NCBI GenBank assembly: GCA_002713145.1
Contig: PAVS01000001.1
Location: forward strand, 1-64,000
Reading direction: 5' to 3'
Length of the DNA stretch: 64,000 nt
Source: Halobacteriovoraceae bacterium
GTDB lineage: Bacteria; Bdellovibrionota; Bacteriovoracia; Bacteriovoracales; Bacteriovoracaceae
How positions within the stretch are numbered: the stretch's first letter is position 1; the number at the start of each line of letters is the position of its first letter. Both the position numbers and the translations under genes were made by a program. Positions 32,217 to 42,338 of this stretch are shown in pieces. The notes under the pieces were generated by a model. The model saw nothing but the letters and a program-made list of their open reading frames with translations. It had not been told where the DNA came from and did not search any database.

Positions 32217-33671
32217 ATGGATAAACAGACTATGACTAAAGATATATTTGCTTCACTCGTTGTTTTTTTAGTCGCACTTCCCATATCACTCGGAGTGGCA
32301 GTTGCTTCAGGAGTTGAGCCTTACCTTGGATTAACCTGTGCAATCATTGGGGGGGTAGTAGCATCATCTCTCACAGGATCATCCCTACAAATTAGTGGGC
32401 CATCTACAGGATTAGCTGTGATGGTCTTACATGTAGTTCAGAATTATGGTGTTGAAGCATTAATTCCACTCGGTATTATTACAGGACTTTTTCAAATTGC
32501 TATTGCTGTTTTCAAAGTTGGACATCTCTTTCAAGCAACTCCACCTGCGTTAGTTAAAGCGATGCTATCTGGAATAGGATTTTTAATCATTATGTCTCAG
32601 ATTTTTATATTGCTAGGAACCCCAATGAGTAGCGATAGTTATTTAAATATTCTCAATCTTCCTTCAGTTATTAGCAATGGAATTTCTGAGGCAAATGACT
32701 CTATTGTATATGGCAGCTTAACTGTAATTATTGTTTTAGGGATAATGATTTTTTGGTCTAGACAAAAATCCATAATTTTCCATCTTATACCTGGTTCACT
32801 TGTTGGCGTAGTGGTGACTGCATTTATTGCAGCCATTTTTAATTGGGATATTCCAAGAATTATACTATCTAGCAACATCACCGAAATTTTTTCTAATATT
32901 CAATATGCTAAAGCATTTGATGTTCTCGATATAAATTTCATTTTATATTCATTAGGTTTTGCTTTCGTAGCGAGCGTTGAAACAATGTTGTGTGTAAGTG
33001 CTTTGGATAAAATGAGTCATACGCACTCAAAATATAATAAAACTATTCTAGCTCAAGGGGTAGGAAATCTTTTTGCTGGGGGAATTGGAACAATTCCTAT
33101 TGTCGGCGTTGTTTCACGAAGTGTCCCAAATGTTGAGGCTGGAGCGAGAACTAGACTTTCAGGTATTTTATATGCAGTTTGGATAACAGTCTTCTTTTTT
33201 ATGCCTAGCGTTTTAGAATTAATTCCTATCGCTTCACTTGTAGGACTGCTCATTTATATCGGGTTCAAGCTGCTAGATCTCTCGCACATTATAGACTATG
33301 CAAAAGAATATAATAAAACTTCTTTAATATTTGCTACGACATTTCTACTTACTATAACTGTTGATTTATTGATTGGTGTGGTCTCTGGATTCTTAGTGGC
33401 AATTTTTATCCTTCTCTTTGAAGTTTTGAAATATGACTTAGTTGTTAGAGAAGAATATGGTAACAAAGTCTTAACCTTCACTGGTAAGCTGTCATTTTTA
33501 GATTTACCTGTTTTAAACAAAGAGCTTCAGCAAGCTGGAGAGGATGTACCATCAAATTTAGAAGTATGTTTACGAGAAGTTGTGTACTTAGATCCCACTA
33601 TAAAAGAGCACTTGGACCAATGGGCTAAAAAAATGGAGGAGCAGGGTGTGAAGGTGAAGATTAAAGAATAA
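32217..33671 (+). CDS. SulP-family anion transporter with C-terminal STAS-like region
   Basis: SLGVAVASGVEPYLGLTCAIIGGVV, GSSLQISGPSTGLAVMV and multiple TMs. Confidence 0.93.
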   Translation: MDKQTMTKDIFASLVVFLVALPISLGVAVASGVEPYLGLTCAIIGGVVASSLTGSSLQISGPSTGLAVMVLHVVQNYGVEALIPLGIITGLFQIAIAVFKVGHLFQATPPALVKAMLSGIGFLIIMSQIFILLGTPMSSDSYLNILNLPSVISNGISEANDSIVYGSLTVIIVLGIMIFWSRQKSIIFHLIPGSLVGVVVTAFIAAIFNWDIPRIILSSNITEIFSNIQYAKAFDVLDINFILYSLGFAFVASVETMLCVSALDKMSHTHSKYNKTILAQGVGNLFAGGIGTIPIVGVVSRSVPNVEAGARTRLSGILYAVWITVFFFMPSVLELIPIASLVGLLIYIGFKLLDLSHIIDYAKEYNKTSLIFATTFLLTITVDLLIGVVSGFLVAIFILLFEVLKYDLVVREEYGNKVLTFTGKLSFLDLPVLNKELQQAGEDVPSNLEVCLREVVYLDPTIKEHLDQWAKKMEEQGVKVKIKE

Positions 33672-34659
33672 CCTGCTTTAGCTTTTCTGCTATTTCTTTA
33701 TTAGACAATGCTGTGGGATGGTGATCGTTTTGTATAGCATAATTTTCTATATCAAGATCATATCTCATCTCTATAACACTTATATTTTTAGTTTTTAGGC
33801 ATTTAATGAGAGAGAGTGTGTGTTTATAGCTCACTGATGAATAATCTTTAGAAGACGGATGAATTAACGTATAAAACTTTGATGTAGGAAACTGTTTTAA
33901 AAATTCTTTTTGTGATTCTTGAATGATTTGGCAAGTGTGATTGACATGCTTCTGATTTATTTGAGGAAAGTCCACATAAGGCTTTCCAAGTACAGAAAGA
34001 GCTTTACCGACAAAGGAATAGAGAAGAGTTTGCCAATATCTTCCTTCAGTAAAGTTTTTTTCCCGAACAAGCTTCTCATTTTGGATTTCATAATAAGGTG
34101 TTGGCGCGGTCCATCTCAAGCTAGGCCATAATCCATTAGCCCTTCTTAGGTGATTTGGAATATAACTATAAATTAAAACACCACTCTCTCCCAATTGATC
34201 TTTGTTGAGTTGACCTGCTTGAAGCTGAGCGAGCATATAGTTTGGCCCGGTTCCACCGACACCGTAATTATAAACATTATAAGAAGGTCTATTTTTTTGA
34301 AAAAAATGAGGTAAGGTTTTGTCATCATTAATTCCAATTCCAAATATAAATGAACAGCCAAAGAAAACTGCAAAATTCTGATTGGTAGAGTTGCTCTGAG
34401 TGGTAGAGTGAAGCCTTCTCCCCTGGTCATCTATACTGTACACAACATCATAAACAATACTTTCTTTATATTTTCTAACATGTCGAAGTTGCGTTGAAGG
34501 GTTGAGTTTGAAACCTAGGTTTTTGTCTGGAACATTGAGCGGCTTTTCAAAGTAATTATACACTTCAGTGTTTGGAACTTGTTCAAATTTAAGACTTTTT
34601 AATTCTGTACTTTTTGCTGATGATAAAAAAAGAAAAATTAGGAATATTGAATATGACAT
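33661..34659 (-). CDS. SGNH/GDSL-hydrolase-like secreted protein
   Basis: Signal peptide; GCSFIFGIGIND block and C-terminal DHHPTALSN. Confidence 0.6.
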   Translation of the reverse strand: MSYSIFLIFLFLSSAKSTELKSLKFEQVPNTEVYNYFEKPLNVPDKNLGFKLNPSTQLRHVRKYKESIVYDVVYSIDDQGRRLHSTTQSNSTNQNFAVFFGCSFIFGIGINDDKTLPHFFQKNRPSYNVYNYGVGGTGPNYMLAQLQAGQLNKDQLGESGVLIYSYIPNHLRRANGLWPSLRWTAPTPYYEIQNEKLVREKNFTEGRYWQTLLYSFVGKALSVLGKPYVDFPQINQKHVNHTCQIIQESQKEFLKQFPTSKFYTLIHPSSKDYSSVSYKHTLSLIKCLKTKNISVIEMRYDLDIENYAIQNDHHPTALSNKEIAEKLKQVIL

Positions 34660-34688
34660 ACAGAAAGAAAAGTCCTTTATTTCTTATT

Positions 34689-35066
34689 TTATCGCATTGT
34701 CATTCTAAGTAAAACATCTTTTGTACTTCTAAAAACATCATTATTTCTAATGATACCGGCGTCCAGTAGATCCTGTTTGAATGTACTTGTAAGGCTGCAG
34801 AGTTTTAGCTCAGCTCCCTCTTTTGATTTGATTTCTTTTTGAAGCCCAACTAGAAAGCGGTGAGAGGTTTTCTCTATAAAGGAGACATTTTGAAAATCAA
34901 AAATAAAAACTTCACAGCTTGATGACTTTATTGAATTTAAGCAGTCTTCAGCGATAGCACTGCTTTTTTTTGATAGATAGCCATTAAATACCACAAGACA
35001 GATATTATTTTGCTCCACGATTTTAAATGTAAAACTCTTATTTTCTATAGCTTGGTTTTGTATCAT
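34689..35066 (-). CDS. STAS-domain (anti-sigma factor antagonist-like) protein
   Basis: VEQNNICLVVFNGYLSKKSS...VFIFDFQNVSFIEKTSHRFLVGLQKEI. Confidence 0.75.
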   Translation of the reverse strand: MIQNQAIENKSFTFKIVEQNNICLVVFNGYLSKKSSAIAEDCLNSIKSSSCEVFIFDFQNVSFIEKTSHRFLVGLQKEIKSKEGAELKLCSLTSTFKQDLLDAGIIRNNDVFRSTKDVLLRMTMR

Positions 35067-35298
35067 TTCCCCACCTAAATGAAACTTTAGTTGTAACTGA
35101 TATGTAGTCTAGCATGAAAATGAGCTGACTTTTTGAATGCAAACTTTTCAAACTTATAAGTTATTAAGAAAAGGAATATAGAATTTAAATTATAGTGACT
35201 TATTAAGAAGACTAAAGTGAATTCTGTAAAAATATTCTTTATAGGATAAAACCATTTTTGTACTTAAAAGAGAGCGTTTATTCTTTAGAATAAGAAAA

Positions 35299-35742
35299 AT
35301 GACAACCTTTCTTGGCAGTGATAGTAGAGTTATGAGTAAGCTAAATAACTTCGAGGAAAAAATGGAAACCTTAATTTCAAAACTAAAAATAGAATCACTT
35401 TCAGATGCAACTGAGTTATTAGAGGCTTTATTTGATGTTAATCCAAGTGGAGTTTTTATCTATAATTTAGAAGGTGATTTAATCGCATGTAATGATAGAG
35501 CATGTAAAATGCATGGATGGTCCCGGGAAGAGATGAGCAATATGCGGCCAGAAGAGTTTATTCATCCTGATGGTTTTCAAACCTTTGTGGATTATCAAGA
35601 GACCTTGATGAAAAAAGGCGAATTTTCAGGGAAAAGTGTAGGTCGCAGGGCAGATGGAGGAAAATTTGAGGTAGAGGTCTTTGGGAAGCTGATTAAAGTT
35701 AACGACCAACAACTATACTACGGTGTGATCAAAGAAATCTAA
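35299..35742 (+). CDS. Single PAS-domain protein
   Basis: LFDVNPSGVFIYNLEGDLIACNDRACKMHGWSREEM...GKSVGRRADGGKFEVEV. Confidence 0.85.
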   Translation: MTTFLGSDSRVMSKLNNFEEKMETLISKLKIESLSDATELLEALFDVNPSGVFIYNLEGDLIACNDRACKMHGWSREEMSNMRPEEFIHPDGFQTFVDYQETLMKKGEFSGKSVGRRADGGKFEVEVFGKLIKVNDQQLYYGVIKEI

Positions 35743-35797
35743 CTTATTAACTATCTCCCAATTGTGAAGCTTGAATTTATAAGTTAAAATCCAGGCT

Positions 35798-36536
35798 ATG
35801 ATGAAATACACTCCATTCACTCTCATTCTTTGCCTTTTTCCCCTTGTTCTCTTTAGCTCGAATACGATTCAAACCGGAAGACCAGGTCAATCTATCGGCG
35901 GTGGAGTTGTAGGAGCGGATTTTTTTTCAAGCTCAAATAGGATTAGATTATAATGAAGATAAAGCGGATTCAAAGCTTAACACCAGAGATAGTTTGAATA
36001 ATATTTTTAGATATGGTCTCTCCTCTCGTTATGAGATAAGCGCTCTTTTTGATCTTGCCAATAATATTGATGAAGATAAAGCTTTCACCAATGTTCAATT
36101 AGGAGGGCGAGTGAGATTAAACCAGAAGGCCCATGATTGGATACCGAAGTTGAGTTTTCAAACTCGTATTCAACTTCGGGATAGTCTGGGAGAAGAAAAT
36201 AATAACCTTAAGTTTGTCTCTATCTTGGCGGGAGTGTTTCCGTTACCTCAAGAGAATTCTCTCACTATCAATCTTATCGCCAATAATATTAATAAAGAAG
36301 AATACGATCTCACGGGTTACACCCTTGCTTGGTCAAAAAATTTGAATTCCAAAATAGATGTCTTTGTAGAACAATTCTCAAATAGGTCCGTTGAAGTTTG
36401 GAATAAATATTGGGATACAGGACTTGGGTATTTAGTTCATAATGATTTGAAGCTAGACTTTTCTGTCGGCACAGATTTGGAAAATGATTTAGACTCTCAA
36501 TTCGTGTCTCTCGGTTTTTCTTGGCGCACGCTGTAA
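35798..36536 (+). pseudogene. Outer-membrane/MetA-pathway-like protein gene interrupted by a +1 frameshift at a T8 tract (35920-35927)
   Basis: MMKYTPFTLILCLFPLVLFSSNTIQTGRPGQSIGGGVVGADFF then frame change; removing one T joins ...GADFFQAQIGLDYNEDKADSKLNTRDSLNN to ORF 35994..36536. Confidence 0.75.
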
Positions 36537-36552
36537 TAAGGTAGGTAGACGT

Positions 36553-37296
36553 TTGAGCTATAAAAATGAACTCGATGAAGTTGAAAAAAGACTCAAGGCC
36601 TTAAGTAGAATACATAAGCCTGGACAATGGAAGCCAGAGAGTTATGTAGGGAATAATTCTTCCAGATACACCTTTTTAAACCTAAGAGTTCCCAAGATTA
36701 GAAAAGCCATGCAAGAGGGCTATAGCTTTTCAAACTTAAGTTTTGATCATCAATTTAAAATATGGACTTATATCTGGAACCAAACCGAATATTTTGAAGT
36801 GGCTTTATCTGCACTTCATTTTGTTAATAAATCTCCCGTTGAAGATCTCTTTAAACATTATAAGAAATTACTAATATGGCAAAATAAAGTTGATAACTGG
36901 GGACACTCTGATGAATTAAGCAATGCCTATGCTAGACTCTTGGAATACCAACCCAAAGAGATCTTTCCTGCCTTTGAAAAGTGGAATCAGTCTGACAATC
37001 CATGGAAAGTAAGGCAGTCGTTAGTGGGGTTATTCTTTTATTCGAGATTCAGAACAAAATACATAAGCTCGAGGATTGTTTTAAAGTTTATCAAACCACA
37101 TCTTAATCACTCTCATTATTATGTCCAAAAAGCTGTGGGGTGGACGCTGAGAGAGTGTTGGAATGTCTACCCTGAGGTGACCTTCAATTTTATGAAAAAA
37201 AATGCAAAAGCTATCCCTCCTGCCGGATGGACGGCGGCTACAGAAAAGCTTAATCAAAAAGATAAAAAAGAGTTAATGACGATTCGAAAGTCTTAG
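36553..37296 (+). CDS. AlkD-like DNA alkylation repair (HEAT-like) protein
   Basis: VGNNSSRYTFLNLRVPKIRKAM, VDNWGHSDELSNAYARLL, VRQSLVGLFFYSR, VQKAVGWTLRE. Confidence 0.85.
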   Translation: MSYKNELDEVEKRLKALSRIHKPGQWKPESYVGNNSSRYTFLNLRVPKIRKAMQEGYSFSNLSFDHQFKIWTYIWNQTEYFEVALSALHFVNKSPVEDLFKHYKKLLIWQNKVDNWGHSDELSNAYARLLEYQPKEIFPAFEKWNQSDNPWKVRQSLVGLFFYSRFRTKYISSRIVLKFIKPHLNHSHYYVQKAVGWTLRECWNVYPEVTFNFMKKNAKAIPPAGWTAATEKLNQKDKKELMTIRKS

Positions 37297-37320
37297 GTTT
37301 TATATGAGAAAAATAGGCAC

Positions 37321-37344
37321 AAAAAAAGACCGCATACGCGATCT
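37321..37344 (-). terminator. Rho-independent terminator downstream of tRNA-Asp
   Basis: Minus strand AGATCGC-GTAT-GCGGTCT followed by T7. Confidence 0.75.
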
Positions 37345-37367
37345 CTGTTTTGTATCTAGAAATTTAA

Positions 37368-37444
37368 TGGCGGGAGCGACGAGACTCGAACTCGCGACCT
37401 CCGGCGTGACAGGCCAGCATTGTAACCAACTCAACTACGCCCCC
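37368..37444 (-). tRNA. tRNA-Asp(GTC), CCA encoded
   Basis: Minus strand GGGGGCGTAGTTGAGTTGGTTACAATGCTGGCCTGTCACGCCGGAGGTCGCGAGTTCGAGTCTCGTCGCTCCCGCCA; loop CTGTCAC, T-loop TTCGAGT, acceptor GGGGGCG/CGCTCCC. Confidence 0.97.
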
Positions 37445-37512
37445 GCAATTTATTCAGTAGAAAGAATATAAATTTTCAGTTATTTATCGTCAACAATATT
37501 TTTGAAGAATTC

Positions 37513-37914
37513 TTAATCACCTGAAGCAAAATTACAGATAACTTCATCTACAATAAGATTTCCTTGTACATCATACTCACAAATTCGGTAGCTGGTTGTT
37601 TGACCGTCATAATCTTGAGTTTCATTATTTGCCATTGTGTCATTTGACCAAGTCATGGCGATTCCTTGCTCAGAATCACAAGTTGGGACAGTATTAGGTT
37701 TAAAGCCTTTCCCACCCATGATTTTCATTACGTTATATTTAGGGTTGATCGCACCCTTGCGAACCACGACTAGATCAAGCTCAAGGTGGCTTCTGTAAAC
37801 AACTTCTGCAAAAACGCGCTCAGTGTTAATACCAATGGGAGTCTCTCCACAAATTCTCGCTTGCGCACTCAATGACCCCAAAATCAAAGTTCCTAATAAA
37901 ACTGTTTTCAACAT
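37513..37914 (-). CDS. Small secreted hypothetical protein
   Basis: Signal peptide MLKTVLLGTLILGSLSAQA; four Cys. Confidence 0.75.
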   Translation of the reverse strand: MLKTVLLGTLILGSLSAQARICGETPIGINTERVFAEVVYRSHLELDLVVVRKGAINPKYNVMKIMGGKGFKPNTVPTCDSEQGIAMTWSNDTMANNETQDYDGQTTSYRICEYDVQGNLIVDEVICNFASGD

Positions 37915-38051
37915 ACATTCCTCCGAAATATTGTAATTTAAGCCTCTTATACTGGAAATGCCGCAGATCGATAGGCCCCGAGGTAAAAACTACACACTCA
38001 GCGCATTTTGCGTTGCTAATTCTTGTGCTACAGTAAATTCCGAGGTTTAGA

Positions 38052-39107
38052 ATGGATTTTTTCTCAATTTTATGGGCGTTTATCGTAGAATCAGCCCCTT
38101 TTTTACTCTTAGGACTCTTTATTTCAGGTTTTATTCATGAGTGGATACCTATGGATAAAATTAAGAAGTGGCTGGGCGCAAAATCAATAGGCTCAGTTTT
38201 CAAAGCATCTCTTATAGGAGTGCCGCTACCTTTATGTTCCTGCTCAGTTATTCCCACAGCCGTGACGCTTAGAAAAAATGGTGCCAGTAATGGTGCGACG
38301 TCTTCTTTTTTGATTTCGACACCAGAGTCAGGTGTGGACTCCATTTCTATCACTTATGCTTTGATGGATCTCCCTATGACAGTTTTTAGACCGCTGGCAG
38401 CTTTTGCCAGTGCTTTTGTGGCTGGCGTTTTTCAGATGAAATTCAATGAGTTTGAATATATTGAAGAAGGCACCCGTGAGGCAAAAAAGGATCAATGTTG
38501 TAGTGGAGTGGGATCAGTTAAAAATAATAAAAAAAGATTGTCCTTGAATGTTAAAAAAGCCTTCCAGTTTAGTTTTGGAAAATTAAGTGATGATATTGCA
38601 GGATGGCTCACCATTGGGATTATTCTTGGAGCGCTTATTCAGTTTATTGTGCCTTCTGATTTTTTTCAGGGAACGGGTATGATTCAAAACCGCTTATTGA
38701 TTTTAGCGGTAGGGATTCCTTTTTATATTTGTGCCTCGGCTTCTACACCTATTGCAGTCTCTTTGATGCTCAAAGGTTTAAGCCCTGGGAGTGCGCTTTT
38801 ATTTTTATTAGTGGGACCTGCTACTAATATCTCTAATATTGCGGTTCTTCAAAAATATATTGGTAAGAAAGGAGTAGTGATTAATATCCTCGCTATTGCT
38901 CTTGTGGGATTATTCTTTTCATTTCTCGTTGATTATCTATACCTCCATTTTTTGACTATTAAGTTGAGTGAAGGGCTAAGCTCCCACGGCCATCATGGCA
39001 TGTTTGAGCAAGTATGTGGGGCTTTTCTTGTTTTCCTTTTGATTAAAGGTATTTATAAAGAGCAAGTTAAGCCTAAGTTTTTTAACAAGCAGGCTTCATG
39101 TCATTAA
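38052..39107 (+). CDS. Permease, SO_0444-type Cu/Zn efflux family
   Basis: ESAPFLLLGLFISGFIHEWIP, GVPLPLCSCSVIPTAVTLRKNGAS, STPESGVDSISITYAL. Confidence 0.88.
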   Translation: MDFFSILWAFIVESAPFLLLGLFISGFIHEWIPMDKIKKWLGAKSIGSVFKASLIGVPLPLCSCSVIPTAVTLRKNGASNGATSSFLISTPESGVDSISITYALMDLPMTVFRPLAAFASAFVAGVFQMKFNEFEYIEEGTREAKKDQCCSGVGSVKNNKKRLSLNVKKAFQFSFGKLSDDIAGWLTIGIILGALIQFIVPSDFFQGTGMIQNRLLILAVGIPFYICASASTPIAVSLMLKGLSPGSALLFLLVGPATNISNIAVLQKYIGKKGVVINILAIALVGLFFSFLVDYLYLHFLTIKLSEGLSSHGHHGMFEQVCGAFLVFLLIKGIYKEQVKPKFFNKQASCH

Positions 39108-39853
39108 GTATTTTTATCACCGGGGGAACTTCAGGCATCGGGAAAGCACTAGCTGAATATTACTTGGAGCAAGGTCATAGAGTTGCTGTATGTGGTAGAG
39201 ATGAAACAAAATTTAGTTTTCTCAAAACTCAAGAAAATATAAGTTATTACCAAGTTAATGTCGTGAACCGCGATGAAATTTATAACGCTGTCTACGACTT
39301 TCACCAAAAAGGCGGACTTGATTTGATCGTGGCCAGTGCGGGGGTTGGGTTTAGTCGAAAGACAAAAATTCCAGATTTTCAACGTTCGCGGGATATTGTG
39401 AATATTAATCTTTTGGGTGTGATTAATACTTTTGAGCCTGCTATTGAAATTATGACAAAGCAAAAATCAGGTCACCTCGTTGCCATATCAAGTGTGGCTT
39501 CTTTATGTGGGTTCCCTGGTGTGTCAGCTTATAGCGCTGCTAAAGCCGGAGTGAATAAGCTTTGTGAAGGTTATGCTGTGGATCTTAGAGAATATAATAT
39601 AGATGTTACGACCATAGCCCCTGGCTTTGTTGATACCCCTCTCACTAAAACCAACCACCATCCCATGCCTTTTCTCACGGACATCGATGTGGCCCGAGAT
39701 AAAATAGTGAAAGCGATTGAAAGCAAGAAAGCTTTTTTTGTCTTTCCTTTTTTCTTTGGAGTTATGTTGCGTTTTCTCTCGATCATCCCGAGAGGGCTTT
39801 ATTTAAAAATGATGAAACTCTTTAAATTTAAATATGCTAAACCTAAGGATTAA
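39098..39853 (+). CDS. Short-chain dehydrogenase/reductase
   Basis: FITGGTSGIGKALAEYY, SSVASLCGFPGVSAYSAAKAG (YxxxK). Confidence 0.93.
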   Translation: MSLSIFITGGTSGIGKALAEYYLEQGHRVAVCGRDETKFSFLKTQENISYYQVNVVNRDEIYNAVYDFHQKGGLDLIVASAGVGFSRKTKIPDFQRSRDIVNINLLGVINTFEPAIEIMTKQKSGHLVAISSVASLCGFPGVSAYSAAKAGVNKLCEGYAVDLREYNIDVTTIAPGFVDTPLTKTNHHPMPFLTDIDVARDKIVKAIESKKAFFVFPFFFGVMLRFLSIIPRGLYLKMMKLFKFKYAKPKD

Positions 39854-39854
39854 A

Positions 39855-40913
39855 ATGAAAACTCTTCTCTTATCTCTCTTTTTTGTGATGAGCGCGGCCA
39901 CAGCTAAGCTTGATTATACGTTAGTTAAAAATGACCTTGATATTGTGTGGGGAATGGATTTTATCTCACCTGAACTCATTATTTTTACAGAAAAAAGTGG
40001 AACAATTAAAACCTATCATCTTAAAACGAAAAAGCTCACAGAGATTAGTGGTGCCCCTAAAGTCTATAAAAGAGGACAAGCTGGTTTACTGGATATAAAG
40101 CTTCATCCTAATTTCAAAGAAAATAAAAGGGTGTATCTGACTTATTCAAAATCTGTAGATGACGTAAGAACAACTGCTCTTGGTTATGGCGTTTTAGAAG
40201 GAAACGCTTTGAAAAACTTTAAAGAAATTTTTGTAGGGAAAGGAAAGTCTGATGAACGCATTCATTTTGGTTCTCGCATGGCTTTCACTTCAGATAATAA
40301 AATCTTTTTTACTATTGGAGATAGAGGCAATAGACCCAATGCTCAAAATCTAGAGAATCATTTTGGTAAAGTTTTGCGTATCAATGATGATGGTACAACC
40401 CCTAAAGACAACCCTTTTGTAGGTAATAAGGATGCTCTTGCAGAGATCTGGAGTTATGGCCATAGAAATCCTCAGGGACTTGCTTATGATGAAAAGGCGG
40501 ATAAGCTCTATGAGATGGAACATGGTCCACGTGGAGGAGATGAAATTAATATCGTAGAAAAGGGTAAGAACTATGGATGGCCTAAGCAAAGTTATGGAAA
40601 AGAGTATGTACTCCCTATGGACGTGGGTGAAGAAAAAGTTGAGGGGACAGAGCAACCTTATAAATATTATGACCCGAGTATAGCTCCCTGTGGTCTCGTT
40701 CATTACACAGGGAAAAGATATAAAGAATTAAAAAACTCGCTTATTTCAGGAGCTCTTAAATTGACTCACGTTAATGTTGTTAATTTAGACACAGGAAAAG
40801 AACTCAGACTCTTTGATGATAAAGACATGAGAGTTCGTTCCGTTGCTGTCTCTCCCGACGATTATATCTATTTCTCTACTGATGGTGGTGAAATTTTTAG
40901 AATAAATCCTTAA
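39855..40913 (+). CDS. Soluble PQQ-dependent sugar (glucose/aldose) dehydrogenase-like protein
   Basis: ATG 39855 gives a signal peptide; GLLDIKLHPNF, YGHRNPQGLAYDEKADKLYEMEHGPRGGDEINIVEKGKNYGWP. Confidence 0.92.
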   Translation: MKTLLLSLFFVMSAATAKLDYTLVKNDLDIVWGMDFISPELIIFTEKSGTIKTYHLKTKKLTEISGAPKVYKRGQAGLLDIKLHPNFKENKRVYLTYSKSVDDVRTTALGYGVLEGNALKNFKEIFVGKGKSDERIHFGSRMAFTSDNKIFFTIGDRGNRPNAQNLENHFGKVLRINDDGTTPKDNPFVGNKDALAEIWSYGHRNPQGLAYDEKADKLYEMEHGPRGGDEINIVEKGKNYGWPKQSYGKEYVLPMDVGEEKVEGTEQPYKYYDPSIAPCGLVHYTGKRYKELKNSLISGALKLTHVNVVNLDTGKELRLFDDKDMRVRSVAVSPDDYIYFSTDGGEIFRINP

Positions 40914-42243
40914 TTGATTTAATTTCTTGTCTTAATGTTTCTTGGTCGGGACCCACAACTCGGCTAAGAAACTTGATGTAGGGTCTCTTACCGGTATATA
41001 TAGGCTTTACAATTTTTACAATATACTTACTCAGATTCCCATATTGATCTTCAACAATTTGATAGGAGACATCGTGAGATTTCTCATCAAGTATATGTTT
41101 AGCGTAAATGGTTTCATCACTGTTATTTTGAATAAGGTATTGCTCAAGTCCAGAAACTGACTTTGATTGCTCGGTGTAATCCTCTGTGTTGGAATCAAAA
41201 GTACAATTGAGAACGGGGTTGGTATGATTGAAACAATAGATACTTTTTCTGGAAAACTGAAAGCTAGTGATTTCAGACATGTCAATATCATCGGCCATAC
41301 TTTGCTCTTCTTTTTGGGCCAGTAATTCTTCTAATTCTGACTCATCAAGGGCCACAAAGTTTTTGCGCTGATCGGTTCGAAATTTTTTATAATCCTCTTC
41401 ATCATCAGCAAGCTCATTATAAAAATCGATAAAAAAACCATTATAAAAATCACTTTCTTTTAAAGTACGCATATCAGACTTTGAGGTGAAGTTAATTAAC
41501 TCTTCCTCTGGCTTATTAAAAAGATCATAAGAATTATAGAGCATATTATTTGCCGGACCGAATCGAGCGGCGCGAGTGATAAAGAACATAAGGTCATTTC
41601 CTCGTCTTCTATCCTGGCGCATACGGCGCATCCATTTATCTATAGGCAAGAGGCCGGTATAATCATCTATGGCATACCAACCACGATTGGTTTTCAACAT
41701 GGTGGCCACATGATGCCCCCAAAGTCCCATGTCACCCACAACCCAAATCTTTGCTATATAAGCTGGATGAATATTTCGGACAAGTGCAATTTGGTGAGCA
41801 ATAAGGGCGCGACCAAAGCAGAAGCCAACATCTTCATCCCCATAACGTCTTTGGTAGCGAACAACCCGAGTTCTGGTCATATCGCGAAAGATTTTTTTGA
41901 CTTGGCGGTAACTTAATTCTTTCACCGCATCTTGAGGGGCTTGAAAACCGTTCACCTCATTGTCAAAATTTGCAGACATCTCAAGCAGTCTTTCGATATT
42001 CTCATTGTTTTGCTCAATTTGCTCTTCAGTCATGGCCCAGTAAATATGGCGAAGATCATTATGACCATACTGAAGTCTTAAATCTTCATAACTTGAGGCG
42101 TTTAAAAGATGGGGAGAGTACACCGATTCTGATATATGACCACTTCCGATAGCCACGTCTTTCCATTTTAAATAGCTCTCTACCCAATTGGCATGAGCAT
42201 AACTTAAGATAAATAGACTTAATAAAATTCCCCATTTGTGCAT
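40897..42243 (-). CDS. Secreted protein with Cys-His-Asp papain/protein-glutaminase-like arrangement
   Basis: Signal peptide; GFCFGRALIAHQ ... LWGHHVATML ... WYAIDDYTGLLPIDKWM. Confidence 0.6.
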   Translation of the reverse strand: MHKWGILLSLFILSYAHANWVESYLKWKDVAIGSGHISESVYSPHLLNASSYEDLRLQYGHNDLRHIYWAMTEEQIEQNNENIERLLEMSANFDNEVNGFQAPQDAVKELSYRQVKKIFRDMTRTRVVRYQRRYGDEDVGFCFGRALIAHQIALVRNIHPAYIAKIWVVGDMGLWGHHVATMLKTNRGWYAIDDYTGLLPIDKWMRRMRQDRRRGNDLMFFITRAARFGPANNMLYNSYDLFNKPEEELINFTSKSDMRTLKESDFYNGFFIDFYNELADDEEDYKKFRTDQRKNFVALDESELEELLAQKEEQSMADDIDMSEITSFQFSRKSIYCFNHTNPVLNCTFDSNTEDYTEQSKSVSGLEQYLIQNNSDETIYAKHILDEKSHDVSYQIVEDQYGNLSKYIVKIVKPIYTGKRPYIKFLSRVVGPDQETLRQEIKSIKDLF

Positions 42244-42338
42244 GGGGTGGTTTTACTTATTTTGAACAAAATTGGCTATGAGATTGAAATTTTTACTTAT
42301 AGGGCTAAGACTTTATAAATTTATGCTAAGTGTAGCCT

